In this document: positions 11,572 through 24,230 of the stretch, one piece after another
How the letters are laid out: the number at the start of each line of letters is the position of its first letter
How positions within the stretch are numbered: position 1 is the stretch's first letter
From: Sipunculus nudus
Lineage: Eukaryota > Annelida > Sipuncula > Golfingiida > Sipunculidae
DNA: 64,000 bases
Reading direction: 5' to 3'
NCBI GenBank assembly: GCA_026874595.1
Contig: CM049308.1
Location: 25,076,367 to 25,140,366 of the forward strand
The notes under the pieces: model-generated
What the model was told of the DNA's origin: nothing
Databases searched by the model: none
Seen by the model: the letters and a program-made list of their open reading frames with translations, nothing else
Made by a program: the position numbers and the translations under genes

Positions 11572-12072
11572 CTAAATCATCCTGTTTTTTCTGTCTTACA
11601 TCTGACTACGTGTGGCTTATCATGAATACCTGTAATCTACAGGTCTCTACCGGTACTTACAGAGAGCAGGTCACCTGTCAAAATACCTAGATCTCTCAAA
11701 TTCAGTCCTGCTGACATATCAATAAATCTAAATGTGCTCGACTTGATTTGTTTAAAGTGTAATGTCGAGTTTAACTCAGTGATTTACCGATAATTAATGG
11801 CTTAATGACTTAAATGCGAAGGAGATGGCTTTGAGATAATTATGACGTGTCATTGAAATAGGTCATGTTTAACTCATGTAATGTTTCAAGATGTGTGATG
11901 TCTGTTAAGTAGGGTAAAGACTATATGTTTCGTCTACAATAAATACATACGTACACTGATCCGACTATCCATATATATAGCTGTATTAGGCCTTGTCGCT
12001 GCTGATGCGAAAACTGCAATCTACTTACATTTCATCTTTTTCAAATTGTTTACGTTGTAAAAAGCTATTTTT

Positions 12073-12112
<40 letters not shown>

Positions 12113-13398
12113 TTATTTGGTTTATTTCCTCTTGACTGTTTTCAGCATATATTTATTATATCTATGCATCACCAGTTTGGAAACAGACTAACATATGAAA
12201 ATTCAACTAGTTACATTTTTTGTGAGTCTGAGCAGAATCTAAAGTTTGATTTATAAGCAGCTTCTTGAAGCTAAATGTGGATCGATGTCTTTATTTATGT
12301 ATCAATTTTTGGGTAACATTTTCGTAGGGTCGGTTTTTTAGGTCCCTCGAGTGTAAAACTATCGATTTCATTTTTTTTTCCTTTTAATTTCATCCTTTTG
12401 TTATCTTAAGTAATAATCCCTTATAGGCGTAATTTCCGGTAAATTGATGCATTTATATGATACTTTTCTTAAATTTTTGAATTGCTAATGATTAATGATC
12501 ATTGTGTATGACATAAATGTCACGTCAGGACTCATATGGCAAAGTCTGTCCCAGAGGTTAAAGTAACAATTTGAAGATTGGTTAAAAGTTTTTTTGTTTT
12601 TTTTTTTTTTTGGGGGGGGGACCTAATTTTCTCCTGTATCCTTAATCCTAGATATAATAATAAGTGGTTAATAGCAAGTAAGTGAGGATTTTAAAGCACC
12701 TGAGCTGAACCTGAGCACCTGAGCTGAACTATCATCGACAATAGTCAAAGTGGTTGACTCACTAGCCATTTACACAGTTCAATCAGTCACATACAATCTA
12801 AATAAATAACTTCACGGGGTGTATCGGCTTGACCGAGTTTTCTCCACTTATACAACAGGTTGATGTTGTGCTAGAAGAAGGTTTAATTTGATGAACAGTT
12901 GTCCGTGAAATTTAAAACTAGACATAAAAAATATGTATTAACAGCTAGAAAACTTCTCCTTTGAAAATTTAGAACAGCGTTTAGCCTTTTCTGTTTAATG
13001 TACTTATTGTAAGTTCATGAGAGATTATAGATAAACGTCACCTACTTGATGTCCATTATCCGCGTACGAGACAATGAAACTGTCCTTTCCATAGTCATAT
13101 ACTAACTTTAGGCGAATATGAGCAGACGTGAATGTTCAGTTCGTCTTTGTGTATTCGCAGATAAAGAATTTGTAAAAAGTGTTTTGTGAGGTTTCACTCT
13201 TTTATTAACAGTTTGATAACATGTTAACTGGTGAACTTTTGATTAGGTTGACTTCTGACGACTGGCATTTCTTAGGTTTCCATCCGGACATCATATGTCC
13301 TTGTAAATCCAAACGAATTTATAAATCTTGTGTTATTAATAAATAACACACTATATTAGTTCTAAATGACACCCAGACGAGGCAAAATTATACCCTGC
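10917..13398. other. Intergenic with microsatellites, no gene seen
   Basis: It contains a CTCTGT-type microsatellite (11498-11572), a (CT)n tract (12075-12112), a poly-T/poly-G run (12590-12620) and a short tandem GCACCTGAGCTGAAC duplication (12698-12730). The stretch at 11717-11830 is a diverged copy of 8925-9035. ORFs over the CT tracts (runs of SLSL or SVSL) are translations of microsatellites. Confidence 0.6.
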
Positions 13399-13492
13399 AA
13401 TATCAGGGGCGTAGCCAGGATTGAGGGAGGGGAGGGGGCCATGATCAGTGGCGGATCCAGAAATTCGAAAACGGGGGATGGGGGGGGGGGGT

Positions 13493-13890
13493 TGCATGTA
13501 TGTTTACTATGAAAACTGTTATATATACGTGTGTATGTATGTATATATTATTACTATTATTGTTACTATACGTTATATATTTTAGTGTATAAAAACATGT
13601 TTTTGTTTTTTTAAAATTTCAATAATGAACCATGGTTTCATTAAGGTAAGTTACAAATACATGGGAGGGTATGGGAAGGGGTGCCAATATGCATGTATGG
13701 GTACTATGAAAACTGTTATATATACGTGTATATGTATGTATATCTTATTATTTTTATTATCATTACTATTATTATTATTACTATACGTTATATATTTTAG
13801 TGTATGATAACATGTTTTTGCTTTTTTTTTAATTTTCAGTTATGAACCATGGTTCATTAAAGTTACTTACAGGTACATGGGGAGGGTATG
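13493..13890. repeat. Two-copy ~200-bp tandem duplication
   Basis: The stretch from GCATGTATG..TACTATGAAAACTG through AACCATGGTTTCATTAA at 13493-13692 is repeated at 13692-13890 with small differences. It includes a TATTTTAGTGTAT block and a trinucleotide ATT tract. It lies inside the nested hAT-like element and shows no coding function. Confidence 0.8.
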
Positions 13891-13893
13891 GGA

Positions 13894-13946
13894 GGGGGTA
13901 TCCTCCCATACCCTCCCAATATGGGAGGGTATGGGAGGATACCCCC
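13894..13946. repeat. Perfect 25-bp hairpin
   Basis: Two 25-nt arms (13894-13918 and 13922-13946) are exact reverse complements separated by only three bases. They are made of GGGAGGGTATGGGAGG-type sequence and its complement. Such a perfect short-loop palindrome could extrude as a cruciform, and the purine-rich arm could form other structures. Confidence 0.95.
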
Positions 13947-14899
13947 CTCCCATATTGGGAATTTTTTAAAATCAATGTATATAGAGGACGTTTTGAGGCA
14001 ATTTTCACAAAAAAAGAGGATTTCTTGTTACTGAAAAACTGTTCCCCTATGTCTTTGTAGTCAAACTGTAGAGAGGTTCAATATTTACTAGTTATATTTC
14101 TTCAAAATTAGTATATAAATTTCAATCGTTTACAACATGTTAAAGTCAATGGCACAAAGGCGCATTTAAAAATTGCATAATATTATCCTTAAAATGTAAT
14201 GCTCGGATTGAAATAACTGATATGTTGAAGTCTTATGTTAGGCCAAAAAATGTTTGGTTCTCAGGCACATTTTTCCAGAAATCAGCACGGCTGGGCGATA
14301 TTTTATCATTTACCTTTTTTAAAATGTCATATGATCAGGCAAAAGCTTGAAAATAACAGATAATTTTGCTAAACAGTTAAAAGCAATACATAACAAAGGA
14401 AATCTTATCAAAATTGTATTATTTTATCTTCTTGAAAGATGAAAATCAAAATTAAACATTTTGATGCGGGGAGTATATATTGACGCGGGCAGTGTCTGAG
14501 AACCATACCTTTTAATATTTATTTTTTGGCCTTAAACTTTGTATTTTACCGGTGTCCGGGGTCTTGACAGTACACAAGACTCCTAAGAGCACAGATCGCG
14601 AGTTGGAGTACCGGTATCACCAGAGGAGCAGTAAGATTGTTCACGGTCGACCCCAGCCAGGGCCTGGTGCTCTGCAGTTGTTCTGCAGCTGTTCATTAAT
14701 ATCCTCATCCTCAACTAATGAGTTTGAAATTAATAAATGGCAGATAACTTAAATTAAATCTAATTTTTCATTAATAAAAAGAAATATGAAAAACGAAAAT
14801 TAATCACGAAAATTGGGAAATAAGGTGAAAGAAGAGATATTGCGCTCAGCGCTGAAGACGTCCCCTCCGGATCCGCCACTGATAGAAAAGGCCATTTAA

Positions 14900-14951
<52 letters not shown>

Positions 14952-15494
14952 AGTATAAGCTTAAGTGAAATTCCGAAAGGACGGCGAGGACTCCCTGCGC
15001 CTGCCCCCCCCCCCCCCTTCCCCGGCTACGCCCCTGAATATTACAAAATACCGGGCCATATTACAAAATCTCATATGATACGTGATACCTCCACTTTTTT
15101 AATGAAAGTTTTTTTCATACTGTTAGGAACACTGCATTCGATATATAATGTAAGATCCTCCGCTTCCGCCATGAGTGAAATAATCAACAGGCTAGAGTGA
15201 AGCTTCCTGCATGGCAACTTCATAAATGATCACTACCGAAACCAGCAAAATGGTAGCAAACTCTGTCTCAAATCAATAAGTTCACATATTTGTTAAAACA
15301 GGGCTTATCTCTCTGCTATACAGAACTGTTTTCAAGATACCAAATAACAACTGTGTTATAAATATACTTATTTCAATTTCGTATATCAAACATGCATACA
15401 TTTCAATACATAAAAAATTCACCGTAACCTGTTAGATATATTTTGATTGATAGATGCAAAAGTAAATATTATAACCCCATTTTGTTTGCTTCAG

Positions 15495-18400
15495 GAACGA
15501 TGCACAACCAATTCGCAGTTGGCAGGTGCCCTGTTGGACCATTTGTATGGGCGACCCTCCAAAGACTGGGAGAAGTTCCTCACGTGCCTCGCAGAGTCCA
15601 AACAGAGGCATATTGTGGACCGGCTTCAGAACATTCACATCGGTACAAAGTGTATTTGGTTCATGTCTTCGTTATATGATATTTTTATAACATAATTCAT
15701 ACAATTTGTGTCGTTAAAAATTATTTTAAAAAAACGCTTTGATCCCCTACATGCCACTTAGGAGGGGGGATATTAATTTGGCATTGTCAGTCCGTCTGAC
15801 CTTGAGCCAAAGCCCACTAAACATTAGCATTCAGTCTTAATATGATTGGTTTTCATTTAGATATAGTACAATGTATGCCTTGAGAAATGCTTGAATAGAA
15901 TTGCCTTTTCATGGTCTGTCTGTTTAACAAACCGTCTCTGCTTACTCGGCCGTCCACTCTATCTGATAAAATGTTTAGAGCCAATATAATTTGCAGACAT
16001 ATTGATCATGTGATTTACACGCTAAAGAAAGCTTAACTGTATTCGGTGGCCAAATAAATGGATACTGCTCTCAGCGCCAAATTCTAATGATAGATTGACC
16101 ATATATCTATATATATATATCTTAGCTGTAATCGGAAACGCCTGTTTTGCCCTACTATCTGTCTAAGTGGTCTCAACTACCATATTAAAGGTCGTTTGAA
16201 CTCAGTAATGTGATGTTTGTTCCCAGATACCTCATAAGGGCTACAAATACAATAATTTTTTTTAAGACGCATAAACATGACAGGGAGGCGCCACCTGAAC
16301 GTAGTATTTTATTTGTTGAAGTAGGTTGCATCTTTTTTCCAATTCAGAATATACTAACATCTTAGGATTCAAAAACTTCCCGTTATCGGAATTGTTTAGA
16401 AAGGAAGTAAAATGAGTATAAGTTAAATTTGTATATTAATGTTTTTTTCAACATGGGGTATTTATTGAAATTTAAAATTAAGTTAATAAGGTAATTTTCA
16501 CGATTTTATGTGTTGGTTAACTTGTCTCTCTTGTCAAATGGCTGCAGCAATCAGCACTAACTTTATACACAGGGATATGATCATTTAACTGTTTTGCTTA
16601 TTTTATTTGTCCTATGCTGGACCACTGGCGCATTTCAATTCACTGTTCTGGTTCATTATTGCTACATTACTCCTTAATTTGCAAATGCCGAACGTAAGAA
16701 TTTTGTGTCTTCCTATATTGTATTAGTACTGGTATCATACGTATTACACGGTATAACGTACAAGTGTGATATATATGTGCATGGCAGGCGACCAGTCAGA
16801 AACATGTTCAGACATGGTTTGGCTCCAGCGCCGTTTAGCTGAAACCATCCTGGGGCAGGGTGGTGGCATTAAAATGTGGGGATGGTATGAAGACCATGAA
16901 GCTGTACCTATGGATGGAAAATATGTGCCATATTTGGACCTAATATTGGTTGAATCTCTGAAGGATACCTCGCGCAGGAAAAATCAACTACTGTCTGATT
17001 ATTTACAAATCTTTAACCAACAAGTATGAAATTTTTTATCAAATATTAAAACATTATTATGTAATGTCAATTTCAATTAAAGCACAACCCAGAGTGTGTT
17101 TTTAATATTATAATAGTTTATAAATTATTTTACATTATTGGACACAAATTATTATTAATACGTTATATAACATGTTTTTATAACTGTCGGTTTTATTTTC
17201 TGTTCATCGTAATGTCTTGACTTGGAGTAACAAAACGTAAACCTGCCTCAAATAAACCGTAGAAGGTGCAAGTGGACCAGAATGTTTACAAACAATCATT
17301 TATTTTCTTATCGAAGTGTGTAAAATCTAACTTCTTACTTCCAACTTATTAGTCAAAACTATAGCCTATATTTTACGGATGGTTTCGTGGTAACCTGATA
17401 TAATAAGAAATATATTTATTCTACCCCTCAAACATGACATGATAAGAATGATTTATTTTCAGACTATATCCCAGGGAAGCGTATATTTGATGGGAAAGCC
17501 AGGTGTAGGGAAGTCAACATTTTCCATGCGTATCTGTGTCGACTGGGCCACAGCTCAGCTTCGTGATGCAGCAGAAAAGCACAATGATGATATGAACACT
17601 TTAACTTTCAAATTTGTTTTGCCAATACCCCTTCGATTAGTACAACCGGGCCGGACAAACTCTTAGAGATGTGTTCAATGGAGTTTATCAAATGGAGTGG
17701 GAGGAAGCAGATCAACTCTGCTCCTACATCAAAAGCCACCAGGAGTCCGTGTTATTCATTCTAGATGGGTTAGACGAATTAAACCAGAAAACATGTGAAG
17801 AATTGTCAGATATCCTTCACAAACGATTACTGCCGCATGTCAATTTATTCATAACATCAAGACTCCCATCGTGGTCTGTTTTTAAGGTTGATGGAAAACC
17901 TGTCACAGAGCTCTTACTGCGAGGATTCTCAAACGCTGGCGTCGCGGAGTACGTCGGAAGATTCTGCAAGTCAAAGCGAGTGAAAGGAGAGGCGTTGTTG
18001 GCGAAAATAAGAGAGTCTGCGGATCTAGACAATTAAAGCCGCTACCCTGCAGTTCTATTTATGATGGTGACATTGTGTCAATTTATGCCATCATTCGCCA
18101 GCACAGCCACCGGCTTCTACCTGGAATACATAAGCTACTTGTTAATCAGGTATGAACAGAACAATTCTGCATCAAGGAATTCATACAATAGAATCCTGAC
18201 AGCATATGATGGAAACTTAATGAGGATTGGTGAACTAGCGACCTCCTCAATGTTGCATGATTCAATGGAATTATTATTTTCGGTTGATGAAGTCATAAAG
18301 CAGATCGGCGAGGAAACGCGGAAACTTGGAATCCTCACAAAAAAAAACGAGTTTCCTTGGAGGTCATGCCGTTGTATTTCCACACAAGACCCTTCAGGAA

Positions 18401-19381
18401 TTCTTCGTTTCATATTTTATCGTAAACTCTCCTCGAGACAATACAGAAGAAGATCTTGATGAGAATATGTTGTCACCCCGTGCATTTGCAGAGTCTCCAA
18501 AGATCTTTAAGTTGGTGGTCGGGCTCGGCGGAGATGACGTCCAGGAACTGATCGCGACTCTGATACGAGGGGATGAGATGCAAGTGGCAGAGATGCACAC
18601 ATATCTACAGCTTGAGTATCTGAGTGATCATCACTACGAAAGACTCGCGTTACCTCCAAGGGTTACGTTAAACATTACCAACAGGTTCGGTGTGCACCAC
18701 TGCGTGAGATACCTTGCCCAAGATGGAAAGGACGTAAGGGAGGTTTCGTTGCGTCCAGGTGATGAAAGACACTTGCGTCTGCTCCAGCACTTACACGCTC
18801 CAAACCTTACTTGTCGACACCTTGATGGGTCAGGATGGTGGAAATGTTCTGTTGACCCAAGTTATATTAATTAGACACAACACAGGACGCTAACAACGTT
18901 TTCACTGAAACAACTGACAGTATATTTCCTATACAATGAGGCAGAAGCGGCATTCGTACAAATAGAGTCACTTGAGGTCTTGAGCCATACCTTGACCCCT
19001 CTAAGCGGAATCCAAGAACGTATATTGATCTCATGGCTCCCGGGATCAAAGCTCATATCACTCACCATGGCTGTATGTGGCCTTAAGTTTGACGGTATGG
19101 TTGTGGTAATAGACGCTATCCCGGAGACGTTAACCGACTTGAGATTGAGGGGTAACTGCTGGGAGGATGAAGGTGACAAACTGAAGGGGCTGACAGAAAG
19201 GACGACAAAACTAAGCAAATTAAAGACACTCGATCTGCGCCGTAACAATATGCCCCATGCTTTGGTGTCAACCATTACACGGGAACTCGCGAAGACATGC
19301 CCAGACCTGATACTGGTAACAGACCCACAGATATCTAGCAGTGATTTAAATGACGCCATTTGTTGTTTCTTAGACATATAA
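15495..19381 (+). pseudogene. NLR-type NACHT-LRR gene, decayed
   Basis: Three exons fit by splice sites and phase: 15495-15642, 16788-17023 and 17463-19381. Exon 1 encodes 49 residues resembling the second half of a CARD/death fold (ALLDHLYGRPSKDWEKFL, then a SKQRHIVDRL helix). Exon 2 is a linker ending SDYLQIFNQQ. Exon 3 begins with NACHT Walker A (MGKPGVGKST) and continues through Walker B (LFILDGLDEL), an FITSRL motif and a KTLQEFFVSYF helical region to an LRR-like end (LTDLRLRGN, LKTLDLRRNN). Known NLRs sense danger in the cytosol and form signalling platforms. This copy has a +1 frameshift in 17640-17665, TAA at 18034-18036, a +1 frameshift in an A9 run near 18338-18346, and TAG at 18872-18874. 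The first half of the CARD was not found upstream. Assembly error could explain the homopolymer lesion but hardly all four. Confidence 0.87.
17484..17514 (+). other. NACHT Walker A (P-loop) segment
   Basis: It codes for VYLMGKPGVGK with Ser-Thr following, the nucleotide-binding loop of a NACHT NTPase. It lies 21 nt into the large exon and is intact, upstream of the first frameshift. Confidence 0.9.
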
Positions 19382-22300
19382 TTTTTAAGAAGTGGGAGCG
19401 CAAACGATTTTAGGGAATATAGTCATGCTTGCTGCCGTCTGGCGTTAAATTATAAAACCATATAATTACTTACATATCAAGGTTTGCTTTAAATAATATC
19501 AATAAGCCATCATAATATTAATATAATAAGGATTATATTAATGAATAGGAGTATTGTGACCAAACATGGTTTTCTTGAAATTAATATAAAACTCTGACGA
19601 GGCAATGGTTAAAAATGTAAATAAACATTTTAAGTGCCATGTGCTCCGATCAACAAATGTGAAAATTCATGTTGATTGCTGTGTTGATCTGTGGGCGGGG
19701 TCAGATTGGTACAGATTTGTTCAAACTGTTTGGGTGTAAAACAGTGCTGGCATTCGTATATCATCGAATGCAATGAGTGTCTTTAGATATATATTAGCGA
19801 TACGCCAATAATATCTCAATTCTTATTTCTCGCACATTGTTTACACTGTATGAAATGCAGTGCTTATTTATTCCGACCGAAGGCCATAGCCTTTAACCGA
19901 CCGCCTTTTCTCTGGTAAGCGAAGCTAAGCTGTGAGCCAGCCATGATATAACTTTGATAAATTTTTGTTATACTTTCACCAGGAGTTATGATGTTTTAAT
20001 ACCAACACATTGATATTTTCTTTTGGTCCTAGGTCGACAATTTTCACTCATTTTTTATTAGCTAGCGAATTTTCAATCTCGGCCCGATAGCACCTAGACG
20101 TCTCGAACCCTATTTTTAGGATTTCCTACCTTCTGCGCATTCTGTGTTAAGACTCATTGAAAGATAGTGCATGGCCGCCATGGGTTCTTAAATATAAATG
20201 ATTCGTGGTCCCCTGTGTCTTTCTTTCACAACTTTGTATGTAACCTCATTGTACACATGTACACAGTTCAAGTACGTACTTCACTTTGACTCATTTGTAA
20301 GTGGAACGCTATTAGACGAAGCAGAAATCAATTCGTATACTTAAGAGCTTTGCACTCTATTTACTTTTTTAATTCAAATAAAAAAAAATGATATACAAAC
20401 ATACGATAAATGTTATATAAGAAATACATACACTTGAAACGACATAAATAAGGACCTATGTTTTTATTAAAACTAACAACACCGAAGTTCAAAGAACTGA
20501 GCGGACATGTATGGGCACGTTCTTTCAAATAGCCTTTTAATTTTTATTTTTATTTTTGTCGGACCATTCCTCTTCACGCTTGCAAAAAAATTACGTTTCA
20601 AAATCAATTGAAATCATTTGTATACCGCCACTCCAATAATATAAATGTGAATAAAAATGAGTCCTTTTACCTTGAATATTATAAATGTGTCAAGCTGCGA
20701 GGGTTCTGCATGTATTAACCTGAGAGAGAAGGAGAGAGAGACCCAGAGCAGGGGCGGATCCAAGATTTAGGAAAGGGGGGGGGGGGGTCCAGGTCGCAAA
20801 AATTTGTCCGAAACCCTTTAAAATGTTGCAGTGGCTGAAAAGGGGGAGGGGGTCCGGACTCCGTGGACCCTCCCCCTGGATCCAAATCGGCAGAGAGACA
20901 GACAGACAGACAGGTGGGGGTGGTTTCGGATACAGAATAGTTGTGTGGAGGGGCTAAGAGGGAAGCTTGGGAAAGTTTTTGAAAATTTAATGACTAAAGT
21001 CTGAAATTTGATTATCGCTAATTTTCCATATAACAGACTTTTGTGTTTGGTTAAGGTTGATATAAAATGGTGATGTGAAAATATACCACAGGTCTTCATG
21101 TTCACCCATCTTTATTTCGTGTACACAATCAACAGTGTATGTCATGCAGTGGTATAAGGGACCGCCTTTACTCTAGCAAGCGGAGCTAAGCTGTGATACA
21201 GCTATGATATAACACTGATATAATTTTTTGCTTTACCTTAAAACGGATATATTATGTTTTGACACAAACGCATTGATATTTTATTTTTGTTTAGGGTCGA
21301 CAAATTTCATTAATTCTTTATCAGATAGCAATATTGAACCATACCATTTTCCATCTCCGCTCTGAAGCACTTTGAAATCTCGAATCCTAGCTTTTTCATG
21401 AGCCACAGTTTTCAAAGGCCACCTAACAGATATTCACTTGAGAGTAATATTGGAACTGAAACTCATAGAACAGTTTGGCTACATTAAAGCATAATTGATG
21501 AAAGATAATGGATTCCTCACCCACTATTACAACCATCTTTAGATGTTATATGTATAACATTTTACATTTTTGTATTAATACTATACAATGAAAACAGAGA
21601 CAGGGAACACTCTTGACTAAAACAGAATCAGTAACCACAACATGTCAACTGTATTCAGGCACCTGGTACCTGGACTATCATTTCCTTTGAAACCTGAATC
21701 TTGAGTACTTGAATCTTCTAACACGACATCCAGGGAGATCCTAGGCAAATCTCCTTTGAAACCTTAAATTACGTCATGATGACCTTTATTCTGCGAGCTT
21801 CGGATAAAAACCCTTATTTTGAGCATCAAGATAGACAGGGTACAAATTATATCATTTTTCCTTAGAACATTCTATTGTAAAATCCCGGGTGGGGTGAGGG
21901 AGGGGGGGGGGGGTTCGGTGGGTGGGGGCGGAGGGGGTGTCCTTGGCATGTCTTCTTAGAATACTGAAATTAGGTCACTTGATTTGTTTAAAACATGTCA
22001 AGTTCAGCTGCGCAATTCAGCTGCGCATCATGGTCCATTGATTGACTCTCTGTCTCTTATACTGAGCTCCTAGCCGACTACCGATTCCACACTTTCATAA
22101 ATCTCTAATTTTTTAGGCTAACATACTACCCTTCACTGTACAACTCACAAAGCGCCTGAAATCCACAGACACTAAATGAAAACTCTCTTCTTTCTTCTCT
22201 ACTAAATCCTCCTCAAATCCAGAGAATTTAAATATATAACCTTAACCAGTCTAAATTTTCTTTAGCTGAATCAAAATATTTCTCTTAGACTTCGTTCTTT

Positions 22301-22449
22301 ATTAATAAAATAGAACCAGTAAATCCCATTTTTTCTTTATATTTTCAGCACACTAATTTAAGGCAAAAGCAATAAGTTTTTTTTTAAAATTAAGAACGAT
22401 ACTGTAGCCTTCGAGGTCGATCGTTATATATAAATACTTGCAATTTGTC
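19382..22449. other. Intergenic: repeats, no gene seen
   Basis: Two diverged direct copies of one roughly 300-bp repeat lie at 19850-20170 and 21130-21420 (shared GCGGAGCTAAGCTGTGA-like and GGGTCGACAA-like blocks). A hAT-like terminus (CAGGGGCGGATCCA) is at about 20752, next to a poly-G run. A G-run cluster follows at 21885-21945. The stretch at 21650-21830 resembles the intronic repeat family near 44700 (CCAGGGAGATC.., AAACCT.AAATTA). No convincing exon was found. Confidence 0.6.
21885..21945 (+). repeat. G-rich tract with quadruplex potential
   Basis: More than six runs of three or more Gs occur within 60 bp, including a run of over ten. The plus strand could form one or more G-quadruplexes. 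No gene is adjacent; the nearest is the dead exon at 22711. Confidence 0.7.
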
Positions 22450-22710
22450 CTCAGATTATAATTTAAGCCTTTTTATTGTGTAAACGAAAAACGCTTTGCC
22501 GTTGTCGTCACCGTTGTCGGATTAACGGAGGTATGTGTACAAAATATTTTCTTTTGTGCATGTGTGCATGTGTGTAAATGCTACGCGCGAGCACGCGCGT
22601 GTGAGGGTAGTGTGTAAAAGTGTACGTGCGTGCTCACCCATGTGCGCTAGTGCGCGCTTTCGATTACACATTCGTGTGTGCGCGTGTGTGTACTGAATAC
22701 GTTTCCCTAT

Positions 22711-22806
22711 CATCTGCGTCCAGTTTCAACATTAGAGCATATGCTGGACCGGCCGCCGTGCAGCTCTGCAGAACGTCGTATAAAGGTTAGAAGTCCAGTA
22801 ATCAAT
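22711..22806 (-). pseudogene. Dead first exon of an ARF-like GTPase (second)
   Basis: Over its length it aligns with the 94-nt exon 1 of the intact genes (CTGGA.TTCTAA, ACGACGTTCTGCAGAGC, CTAATG). The start codon position reads ATT, the Gly2 codon is changed, one or two bases are inserted, and the GTAGGC donor is replaced by GATAGG. It sits where 3133-3203 sits in block A, so both descend from one ancestral copy. The different lesions show that the two have decayed separately. Confidence 0.8.
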
Positions 22807-23059
22807 CTTTCTTTTGTTTTTCCTTTATGTCTTTGAATTATGAAATATTCGTTTCTCCTATTTTACTATTGCAGCAACTGATCCAAGCACAGTTTTGTTG
22901 ATTTGAGTTTACCGATGTCTATAGGTACTTCACTGATAACTTTTGTGAGACTGATTATAATTGCTTCAATCTGCAAGTAATGCTGAATGTGTTATGGACT
23001 GCATCGGCAGCGTTGAGGTTTATGTATACTTATGGCTTACGGCCATGCGTGTAAGAACA

Positions 23060-23146
23060 CCGTGGTAAGCTCCACGTGGACCTCGCCAGCTTGATCTGTT
23101 TACCTGTCAACAGTTTAGCCCAGTTTACCTGTCATGGGGAAAGCCC
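23060..23146 (-). promoter_or_regulatory. ARF-family promoter of the second dead copy
   Basis: TCCACGTGGA is intact at 23071-23080. A TGTTTACCTGTCAACAG patch follows, with GGGGAAAGCCC at 23136-23146. The ACGTCATTT part between them is shortened. It resembles live-copy promoters more closely than the block A counterpart does. Confidence 0.5.
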
Positions 23147-24099
23147 ATTCATATTAATGATCGACGAATCGATAGCATACAGTGCCATTGTGTAGCAGAA
23201 GAGAACATTTATTTTCGATCCGCTCGATTCCAGATTCTCGTGGCTAATACAATAAACTTTCCACTAAAGAGCATTAAACAAAGGAACCCCTTTCCAAACA
23301 GAAAACCATCAATTTGTTTTTTCATTAGGAAAACATCAACAATCTGTCATTCAGTCAATAATTATAATGAAATGCCAAAGGACATATTCAAAATGCAAAC
23401 ACCAGGAAAATAAGAATGAGTAAATTTTATTTTTTATAAATTCACATTGTACACATCAACTTCATTCAAACATGAATGACCTTCATAAATAGACGGCAGT
23501 ACACATATAAATGCGAAAATATAACATCTGCTATCATTTATACCCTGCCATCGACTTTTGTTGTCACATCTGCGGACGGTTCTAATTTATATGCATCTCA
23601 ATCGTGCTTATGGAGACATTTACCCCGCTTCAAGACATGGCATGATGATAATACTTTCATAAAAGTTTTTCATCAATATTAGGTTCATTGCCTTATAATA
23701 TATACTTTTATTAGACCGGATTACTTACTACATCAATGAATGAATAAAAACGGGAGGATGCAACAACACAGAATGATAATTCATCCTGACATACTGCACG
23801 ACCTACCAGGCTATGATTATATATAATTTCTTTGGTGAACTAATTCCGTCACAATAAGTATATGAATATGGATAGAATTACAATGTTTTCAACACGTTGC
23901 AAAGGCTATGTTTAGTATATTGTACACGACCGACTGTGTTGACATGAAAATATATTATATCACAAAATGTGGTCAAAAGTTACATATACATGTATTCTAA
24001 ATATTCAATCATTGAGTACCCGTACGAGTCTTTTCATTTATACTTTACGGTTTTATGCCACTTGGGCTAAAAAGAATTATAAATGTATACTACCGGTGG

Positions 24100-24107
24100 T
24101 GACGTCA
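24100..24107. promoter_or_regulatory. CRE-like TGACGTCA downstream of ARF copy 2
   Basis: Same element and context (GGTGGTGACGTCATCA) as at 5105 and 31719, 124 bp past the stop codon. Confidence 0.45.
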
Positions 24108-24230
24108 TCACATACAACGTAATAGGCCTATAACACGATTTAGAGGAACACATGAACGAATATGAACACGGACGAACAAATGTCTTTAGTAAAAAATGGA
24201 ATGATGATGTCTTGCGATTCTTTGGTTTTG

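Larger units (their letters stand above)
13399..15048. mobile_element. Nested hAT-like non-autonomous elements
   Basis: The outer ends are CAGGGGCGTAGCCAGG (about 13405-13420) and its complement near 15026-15042. The inner ends are CAGTGGCGGATCCAG (about 13446-13460) and its complement at about 14867-14881. Such CAG..CTG inverted termini are typical of hAT-superfamily elements, so one element seems to sit inside another. AT repeats (about 14902-14948) and a poly-C run lie just inside the right outer end. No transposase is visible, and target-site duplications are not clean. Confidence 0.65.

Noticed and set aside
17640-17666. Programmed frameshift or a small intron in the NLR gene
   Set aside because: No slippery site or intron signals are evident, and the gene also has two in-frame stops and a second frameshift, so decay is the simpler reading.
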